From Asanoa sp040654855 (GTDB taxonomy: Bacteria; Actinomycetota; Actinomycetes; Mycobacteriales; Micromonosporaceae): DNA of 19,241 bases. Position 1 is the stretch's first letter; every line of letters starts with the position of its first letter. The notes under the pieces were generated by a model, which worked only from the letters and a program-made list of their open reading frames with translations, was not told where the DNA came from and searched no databases. The DNA is taken from NCBI RefSeq assembly GCF_040654855.1, contig NZ_JBFAIU010000129.1:1-19241 (forward strand), written 5' to 3'. Position numbers and translations under genes: made by a program. Below are positions 15,910 to 19,241 of the stretch, one piece after another.

Positions 15910-15988
15910 TGGTAGCGGGAGCGGGATTTGAACCCGCGATCTCAGGATTATGAGCCCTGCGAGGACGACCTAGCTCCTCTATCCCGCA
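15910..15988 (-). tRNA. Initiator-type tRNA-fMet (CAU), encoded CCA
   Basis: It has anticodon loop CTCATAA, an unpaired first position (U1 against U72, then GCGGGA/TCCCGC), A11-U24 in the D stem GAGG/CCTC, an anticodon stem CAGGG/TCCTG with two G-C pairs and a G-U next to the loop, the T loop TTCAAAT, and an encoded ACCA end. These are bacterial initiator hallmarks, and the 3' part matches the usual fMet pattern. The D loop is 11 bases, about two longer than usual. The 3' end is one base from tRNA-Val. Confidence 0.85.
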
Positions 15989-15990
15989 AG

Positions 15991-16041
15991 TGCGCCGTGA
16001 GGGATTCGAACCCCCGACCGTCCGCTGAAAAGGCGGCGCGA
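15991..16041 (-). pseudogene. 3' half of a tRNA (anticodon arm to acceptor)
   Basis: After the stop codon of the 257-aa gene, the minus strand shows an anticodon-arm-like GCCGC-CTTTTCA-GCGGA, a T arm GGGGG-TTCGAAT-CCCTC and the acceptor strand ACGGCGC plus A. The matching 5' acceptor strand and a D arm are missing, though TAGCTC precedes the remnant. The anticodon cannot be assigned safely (TTT by position). It ends 2 bp before the fMet-like tRNA. Confidence 0.6.
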
Positions 16042-16042
16042 G

Positions 16043-16816
16043 CTAGTCCGGGTACGAGTCGTCGATCACCATCTCCCGGACCTCGATGATGCCGGCCCAG
16101 TGCCGATCGACCGGATCGGTGCCGCGGCGTAGCCAGAGGGTCGTGCCGTCGGCGGCGACCGCGGTCTCGATGACGTGGTCGGCGTGCGCCTCGATGCGGC
16201 CGGTCTCGACCGGGCCAAGGCCGAGCCTCGCCGCCTCGGTCCGCACGTCGGCTCGGGCGAGAAACAACACGGCTGCGCGGCCCGGGTCCACACCCACTGC
16301 GGCGGGCTCGACGCGGGCCAGCCACGGCTCCAGCGCCTCCACCGTCCCTGCGATCGTGGTCGTCGGGACGGTGACGAAGAGCCGGGCGACTACGTCCCTT
16401 TCCGCCGGCTCGATCTCCAGGGTGCGGTCCGGGGTGAGCCCGGTGCCGTGGGTCGCGCCTTCCCAGCCCATCTCCTGGTCGGCCCGGTCGATCACCAGCC
16501 GGACGGCCGGTGGGCCGGACGGGGGCGCGATGGTCTCGGCGTAGCGGACGTTGCGACTGTAGACGAGGTCCTGCTTCCGCCAGCCGAAGCGGTGCAACAG
16601 CCGCCATGCCATCGCGTGCATGGCGCGTTCCTCGTTCACGTTGACGAGAGAGCCCGATAGCACCAGGTCGGCGCGTTCGACGTCGACGTCGATCCCGTCA
16701 GCGCCGACCTCGTCGGCGAGCGGAGCGTACCGACGCAAAGTGTCGGCTGCGTTCTCGGTGCCGCGTTCCAGCCTGAGCATCGCCGTCATCGCAAACGGCG
16801 GTTTGTCCTTCGCCAC
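16043..16816 (-). CDS. Hypothetical protein embedded in the tRNA array
   Basis: A 257-aa product from GTG 16816, preceded by TAGGGAG at a suitable distance. It is soluble-looking with no signal peptide or membrane segment. It starts MAKDKPPFAMTAMLRLERGT. Internal stretches are VLSGSLVNVNEERAMHAMAW, DLVYSRNVRYAETIA, AVRLVIDRADQEMGWEG, LEIEPAERDVVARLFVTVP and LWLRRGTDPVDRHWAGIIEV. I do not recognise the family. It is on the same strand as all the tRNAs, 38 bp after tRNA-Arg, and its stop codon abuts a half tRNA. This suggests transcription with the array; a role in tRNA biology is possible but unsupported by any motif. Confidence 0.75.
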   Translation of the reverse strand: MAKDKPPFAMTAMLRLERGTENAADTLRRYAPLADEVGADGIDVDVERADLVLSGSLVNVNEERAMHAMAWRLLHRFGWRKQDLVYSRNVRYAETIAPPSGPPAVRLVIDRADQEMGWEGATHGTGLTPDRTLEIEPAERDVVARLFVTVPTTTIAGTVEALEPWLARVEPAAVGVDPGRAAVLFLARADVRTEAARLGLGPVETGRIEAHADHVIETAVAADGTTLWLRRGTDPVDRHWAGIIEVREMVIDDSYPD

Positions 16817-16853
16817 AAGTGCTCCCTACCGATACTGCGGCCCAAACCTCGAG

Positions 16854-16927
16854 TACCCCCGACAGGACTCGAACCTGCCGCCTCCGGCTTCGTAGGCCGG
16901 CGCTCTCTCCAGATGAGCTATGAGGGC
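16854..16927 (-). tRNA. tRNA-Arg (ACG)
   Basis: Acceptor GCCCTCA/CGGGGGT pairs at six positions with an A-C mismatch at the seventh. TA at 8-9, D stem GCTC/GAGC, anticodon stem CCGGC/GCCGG with loop CTACGAA (ACG, inosine expected at 34), T arm GCAGG-TTCGAGT-CCTGT, discriminator A. CCA is not encoded. Confidence 0.88.
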
Positions 16928-16994
16928 ATGCCTGTCGTCGGCGGGTCAACCACCGATCTCCGTGCGCCGTGCCTTCACCACTACTACGACGACG

Positions 16995-17082
16995 TGGCGG
17001 AAGGAGCGGGATTCGAACCCGCGCCGGACTACGCCGGTCTGCCTTAGCAGGGCAGCGCCTTGGACCTCTCGGCCATCCTTCC
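16995..17082 (-). tRNA. tRNA-Ser (GCU), encoded CCA
   Basis: An 88-base class II tRNA: acceptor GGAAGGA/TCCTTCC, anticodon loop CTGCTAA (GCT), long variable arm closed by CCGG/CCGG, T arm GCGGG-TTCGAAT-CCCGC, G73 and an encoded CCA. It is the best preserved tRNA of the array, 5 bp after tRNA-Asp. Confidence 0.93.
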
Positions 17083-17087
17083 TCGCG

Positions 17088-17160
17088 CGGTGACGACGGG
17101 ATTCGAACCCGCGATCTCGACCTTGACAGGGTCGCGAGCACTCCGCTGCTCTGCGCCACC
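17088..17160 (-). tRNA. tRNA-Asp (GUC), with C at position 8
   Basis: Acceptor GGTGGCG/CGTCACC pairs fully with one G-U. D stem GAGC/GCTC, anticodon stem CGACC/GGTCG with loop CTGTCAA (GTC), T arm GCGGG-TTCGAAT-CCCGT, discriminator G as expected for Asp. Position 8 is C instead of the conserved U, which should weaken the 8-14 tertiary pair. CCA is not encoded. Confidence 0.85.
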
Positions 17161-17175
17161 ATGTGTGTTGCTGCA

Positions 17176-17249
17176 TGGACCCGACTGGACCCGAACCAAT
17201 TTCCTCCGTTTTACAAGAACGGCGGTGTTACCAGCTGAACTACGGCGAA
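17176..17249 (-). tRNA. Degenerate tRNA-Thr (UGU)-like gene
   Basis: The anticodon arm CCGTT-CTTGTAA-AACGG is intact (anticodon TGT). The T arm ATTGG-TTCGGGT-CCAGT pairs but has G instead of the conserved A58. The D stem is poorly paired, and the acceptor TTCGCCG/CGGGTCC pairs at only three positions. It is probably decayed or recombined and may not be functional. Confidence 0.55.
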
Positions 17250-17256
17250 CAACGCG

Positions 17257-17727
17257 TTACTCGAGGTCGTACACCGTGACTGGGATGTTCCTGGTTGTGA
17301 CCTCGTCGGTGATGATCTGCTCGATCTCCGGCCAGCGCCCCCCGGCCAGGCCGGCGCCGATGCGGGGCATGTGGACCGACGCGCCCAGGTCCGCCGCCTT
17401 CGCGGCTACCTCGGCCAGACCGGCGCGCACCGCGTCGTACCGGATCGGTGGTGTGCCGCCCGACCGGCGCAGGCCGTGCTGACCGATCAGGTTGGCCACC
17501 CACAGGTCGGGCTCGACCTCGACGAACTGGGTGGCGCCAAGGGCGAAGCCGGTGCGGTCGCGATGCCAGGCGCGGTACGCGCGCTCGGGCTCGGGCCAGC
17601 GGCGGGAGAGTGCGACGACGAACCCGCGGCCCCAGCCGCCCACGTCGTTGCACACGTGCACGATGATCTTCGGGCCCGCGCCCTGAGGCTGGGTCGCGTC
17701 GCCGGTGACGTACTCGATGCGGCTCAT
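17257..17727 (-). CDS. Macro-domain protein, Poa1p-like ADP-ribose hydrolase
   Basis: A 156-aa single-domain protein from ATG 17727. It starts MSRIEYVTGDATQPQG. The ligand-binding loop IVHVCNDVGGWGRGFVVALS carries the catalytic-type Asn and glycine-rich turn. WVANLIGQHGLR and the second loop MPRIGAGLAGGRWPEIEQII match the Poa1p-like group. Such domains bind ADP-ribose and hydrolyse ADP-ribose-1''-phosphate, a by-product of NAD-dependent removal of the 2'-phosphate at tRNA ligation, or ADP-ribosyl groups on macromolecules. The gene lies inside the tRNA array on the same strand, between T-arm remnants and the Thr-like gene. Which substrate it acts on here is unknown. Confidence 0.9.
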   Translation of the reverse strand: MSRIEYVTGDATQPQGAGPKIIVHVCNDVGGWGRGFVVALSRRWPEPERAYRAWHRDRTGFALGATQFVEVEPDLWVANLIGQHGLRRSGGTPPIRYDAVRAGLAEVAAKAADLGASVHMPRIGAGLAGGRWPEIEQIITDEVTTRNIPVTVYDLE

Positions 17728-17743
17728 TCGACCATCGTCGCAG

Positions 17744-17806
17744 TGCTGGGAGCGCAGGACTCGAACCTCCACGAGCTGCCTCCGGCGGGACTCGAACCCG
17801 CGGCTC
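17744..17806 (-). pseudogene. Two tandem tRNA 3'-end remnants (T arm plus acceptor strand)
   Basis: Downstream of tRNA-Phe the minus strand holds GCGGG-TTCGAGT-CCCGC followed by CGGAGGC-A. It then holds a second, poorer T arm GGAGG-TTCGAGT-CCTGC followed by GCTCCCA. Neither has a D arm, an anticodon arm or a 5' acceptor strand, so both are orphan 3' ends. The second ends 17 bp before the start codon of the macro-domain gene. Confidence 0.6.
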
Positions 17807-17813
17807 ATCGACG

Positions 17814-17886
17814 TGCCCACCACTGGGATCGAACCAGTGACCTCGCCCTTTTCAGGGGCGCGCTCGACCTGCCGAGCTCGGTGGGC
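17814..17886 (-). tRNA. tRNA-Phe (GAA), with G at position 8
   Basis: All stems pair: acceptor GCCCACC/GGTGGGC, D stem GCTC/GAGC, anticodon stem CGCCC/GGGCG with loop CTGAAAA (GAA), T arm ACTGG-TTCGATC-CCAGT, discriminator A. Position 8 is G instead of U. CCA is not encoded. Confidence 0.88.
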
Positions 17887-17935
17887 TTGCTACCAGAACG
17901 CGCCTCCTCGTAAGGACGGACGCGACGCCTCTCGG

Positions 17936-18008
17936 TGGAGCAGGCGGGACTTGAACCCGCGGCCTTTCGCCTGCCAGACGAACGCTCTGCCAACTGAGCT
18001 ACAGCCCC
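17936..18008 (-). tRNA. tRNA-Ala (GGC)
   Basis: Acceptor GGGGCTG/CTGCTCC pairs except U6 against U67 (with a G-U at the third pair). TA at 8-9, D stem GCTC/GAGC, anticodon stem TTCGT/GCGAA with loop CTGGCAG (GGC), T arm GCGGG-TTCAAGT-CCCGC, discriminator A followed by CC but not CCA. The alanine identity pair G3-U70 is present. Confidence 0.9.
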
Positions 18009-18062
18009 AAGATGTCGGATACCTGTTCCCAGAACCACCGAGCCGGTCCTACCGCTGTGCTC

Positions 18063-18089
18063 GGCGCGGGCTTCCGCGACGCCCGCGCC
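18063..18089 (-). other. Strong hairpin between tRNA-Trp and tRNA-Ala
   Basis: A perfect 9-bp stem, GGCGCGGGC/GCCCGCGCC, closes a 9-base loop. No T run follows on either strand, so it is not a classical intrinsic terminator. It lies just downstream of the rRNA-leader-like motif on the array strand and could be a processing or attenuation signal. Confidence 0.45.
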
Positions 18090-18102
18090 GGGCACCCGAG
18101 AT

Positions 18103-18137
18103 CAAGATGCCATCCACTGTGGAGTTCTCAAACCACG
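18103..18137 (-). promoter_or_regulatory. rRNA-leader-like motif inside the tRNA array
   Basis: The minus strand reads GTTTGAGAACTCCACAGTGG followed by ATGGCATCTTGAT. GTTTGAGAACTCAACAG-type sequences are conserved just upstream of 16S rRNA genes in many actinobacteria, in the leader and antitermination region. Finding one here, between tRNA-Trp and tRNA-Ala, suggests derivation from a stable-RNA operon leader. The match is from memory, not alignment. Confidence 0.4.
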
Positions 18138-18170
18138 TTCCCGACCGGCCCGAGCGGGCTGGTGGGAGAG

Positions 18171-18243
18171 CAGGGGCGACAGGACTCGAACCTGCAACCA
18201 CCGGATTTGGAAGCCGGTGCGCTACCAGTTGCGCCACACCCCT
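18171..18243 (-). tRNA. tRNA-Trp (CCA)
   Basis: Acceptor AGGGGTG/CGCCCCT pairs (one U-G). D stem GCGC/GCGC, anticodon loop TTCCAAA (CCA) on stem CCGGC/TCCGG with a C-U mismatch at the loop-closing pair, T arm GCAGG-TTCGAGT-CCTGT, discriminator G as in bacterial tRNA-Trp. It is the first tRNA of the array in the transcribed direction. Confidence 0.9.
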
Positions 18244-18281
18244 ATGAGGCCTTCAATTGGAATTGTTGTCAGGAAACAGAA

Positions 18282-18313
18282 ACGCCGCCCTGTCCCGCGT
18301 CGGGAGGCGGCGT
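18282..18313 (-). terminator. Rho-independent-type terminator after a small ORF
   Basis: The stem ACGCCGCC/GGCGGCGT (8 bp) stacks on an inner TCCCG/CGGGA (5 bp) with a CGT loop and a 3-base bulge. On the minus strand it is followed by TTCTGTTTCCT. It begins 18 bp after the small ORF's stop and ends about 39 bp before tRNA-Trp, so it would separate the two transcripts. Confidence 0.55.
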
Positions 18314-18331
18314 GAAGCGCTTCTTCTGCGC

Positions 18332-18463
18332 TTACCTCAGCCGCCGCCCCGCGTGGTTCGGCTTAGCGCTGGCGGTCTTATCGACGGATCGCCCGAAGGT
18401 GGGCAGGACCGCGAAACCGCACAGCGAAAACCGCTGCGGTTCGGCGATGGGCTGCCACAACAT
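18332..18463 (-). CDS. Small ORF, 43 aa, hypothetical
   Basis: ATG 18463 is preceded by GAGGAG ten bases upstream. The product starts MLWQPIAEPQRFSLCGFAVL and continues PTFGRSVDKTASAKPNHAGRRLR: a mildly hydrophobic first half and a basic tail. A terminator-like hairpin follows the stop closely, so a ribosome binding site, an ORF and a terminator line up as a real small gene would. The family is unknown. It is divergent from the 164-aa gene; the 93 bp between them hold no clear promoter, only a TTGGTT-like -35 candidate. Confidence 0.45.
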   Translation of the reverse strand: MLWQPIAEPQRFSLCGFAVLPTFGRSVDKTASAKPNHAGRRLR

Positions 18464-18556
18464 GTCCGGGTCACTCCTCGATCGTGCGTTCTTCCTACTG
18501 AGATCCAAGGTAGATCGCGTTGGCTGGGAGGACAACCAAATTTGTTGCGGGAGGCG

Positions 18557-19051
18557 ATGTTGACCGTCCCGTGCGACCATGCGGCGATGGGCTGGCTGCG
18601 TCGGATGTGGGTTGGCCGGACGAAGACGCCGGCGGCGTTGATCACTGGCGTTGCCGGGGTCGACGAGGACGGCGGCTGGACCGCGTTTTTCATCAGCGGC
18701 GGAGGACCAGAGCCGGTCAACGTCCGGGGAGGGACGCTGACCGAAGTCGTCGACGTCGCGGCGGACGCGGTGGCGGGTCTGTACGCCGTGCACCCGCCGG
18801 TGGAGGGCGCCGAGCTGCAGCTGGCGATCTACCCTTGGGACTATCACGGCGGCCCGATCTTCGAGGTCGCCGGGCAGCCGGGATCATTCAGCGCGCGGGA
18901 CATTCAGGGAACTGACCTGGCTGTCCACGGTGCCACCCTCGAGGAGCTCGTGACAGCGGTCGAGCGGCTGCCCGCAAGCCCGGCCGGCAACGCGATGCTG
19001 CTCTGGATCCGTCCTGTCGCCGCTCTTCCGGCTCCCGTACAAGAGTCGTAA
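18557..19051 (+). CDS. Hypothetical protein, 164 aa
   Basis: The product starts MLTVPCDHAAMGWLRRMWVGR from ATG 18557, or MGWLRR from ATG 18587. A GGGAGG lies only two bases before ATG 18557, too close for an ideal ribosome binding site, so the start is uncertain. The body contains ALITGVAGVDEDGGWTAFF, AELQLAIYPWDYHGGPIFEV and FSARDIQGTDLAVHGATLEE, a compact alpha/beta soluble protein without signal or membrane segments. I do not recognise the family; codon use matches the chromosome-like genes in the window. It is divergent from the small ORF and is the first protein gene outside the tRNA array. Confidence 0.7.
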   Translation: MLTVPCDHAAMGWLRRMWVGRTKTPAALITGVAGVDEDGGWTAFFISGGGPEPVNVRGGTLTEVVDVAADAVAGLYAVHPPVEGAELQLAIYPWDYHGGPIFEVAGQPGSFSARDIQGTDLAVHGATLEELVTAVERLPASPAGNAMLLWIRPVAALPAPVQES

Positions 19052-19137
19052 ACCCCACGTCGCCGGTTCGCAGGCGGCGCACGGCCTGGGCCCTCCTCCT
19101 GGCGGCGGCTTCGCGTCGTCGGACGGCGGCCGGGTGA

Positions 19138-19241
19138 CCGGCCCGGGTGGCGGCAGTGACACCTTCTATGCGCCGTTTCCACGCGAGCCTGATGGAGCCC
19201 TGGGACGGCCCCGCGGCCGTGGCGTTCACCGACGGCACCCT
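19138..19241 (+). CDS. gltB: Glutamate synthase large subunit fragment
   Basis: The last 75 bases encode MRRFHASLMEPWDGPAAVAF followed by TDGT, the conserved GltB segment ahead of the NGLRPSR region in the glutamine amidotransferase domain. GltB is the large, iron-sulphur and FMN-containing subunit that makes glutamate from glutamine and 2-oxoglutarate. This segment normally lies some 300 residues into a protein of about 1500 aa, yet an in-frame stop occurs at 19135-19137 and the sequence before about 19150 does not look like GltB. The gene therefore starts abruptly at a probable join, or is a 5'-truncated remnant, and runs off the window. Confidence 0.7.

Noticed and set aside
15753..18243. 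A CRISPR array, suggested by the recurring GGGACTCGAACCCGC-like units
   Set aside because: The repeated units are reverse complements of tRNA T arms at irregular spacing inside cloverleaf structures, not regular repeats with unique spacers.
19052..19137. Minus-strand Arg/Ala-rich frames near the right edge
   Set aside because: Low-complexity frames with no start signal or family pattern; they overlap the gltB fragment.

Overview
The window is GC-rich, with actinobacterial codon bias, DUF574-type methyltransferase and MocR families, and lipoproteins with Ala/Ser-Ala-Cys or Gly-Cys lipoboxes. It most likely comes from a high-GC actinomycete. The gene content suggests Micromonosporaceae, but this is inference only. 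It is draft-quality sequence: there is a run of nine Ns at 13216-13224, and several points (about 54, 600, 4800 and 19140) where recognisable genes stop abruptly, which look like assembly joins or deletions.

Left part (1-4787): a TfoX-N protein cut by the window edge, a truncated lipoprotein facing a truncated peptidoglycan-binding efflux adaptor, and a small lipoprotein overlapping that adaptor by ATGA. Divergent from these is a NarL-type histidine kinase/response regulator pair, followed by a secreted metallophosphoesterase.

Middle (4788-9340): a MocR/PdxR-type regulator (PLP-binding fusion) lies between two different RibD-C/dihydrofolate-reductase-like proteins. Next comes a minus-strand run of an S-adenosyl methyltransferase, an AraC-type regulator and the second reductase, then a short remnant of a propeller-like gene.

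9415-14802: a large membrane-anchored GGDEF-EAL protein for cyclic-di-GMP turnover, a membrane-anchored SGNH hydrolase whose catalytic GDS block falls in the N gap, and a DinB-family protein on the opposite strand.

14803-18243 is the unusual part. After a frameshifted minus-strand pseudogene comes a compact minus-strand tRNA array. In transcription order it reads Trp, Ala, Phe, two T-arm remnants, a macro-domain protein gene, a degenerate Thr, Asp, Ser, Arg, a 257-aa unknown protein, a half tRNA, an initiator-like fMet, Val and Glu. Several tRNAs break conserved positions, two carry an encoded CCA, and an rRNA-leader-like motif and a strong hairpin lie between Trp and Ala. The array resembles a decaying mobile-element or phage-type tRNA array rather than housekeeping tRNA genes. 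A Poa1p-like macro domain inside it raises a possible link to tRNA repair or splicing by-products.

Right edge: a small minus-strand ORF with a terminator, a conserved-looking 164-aa hypothetical protein, and a piece of gltB (glutamate synthase large subunit) that begins abruptly and runs off the window.
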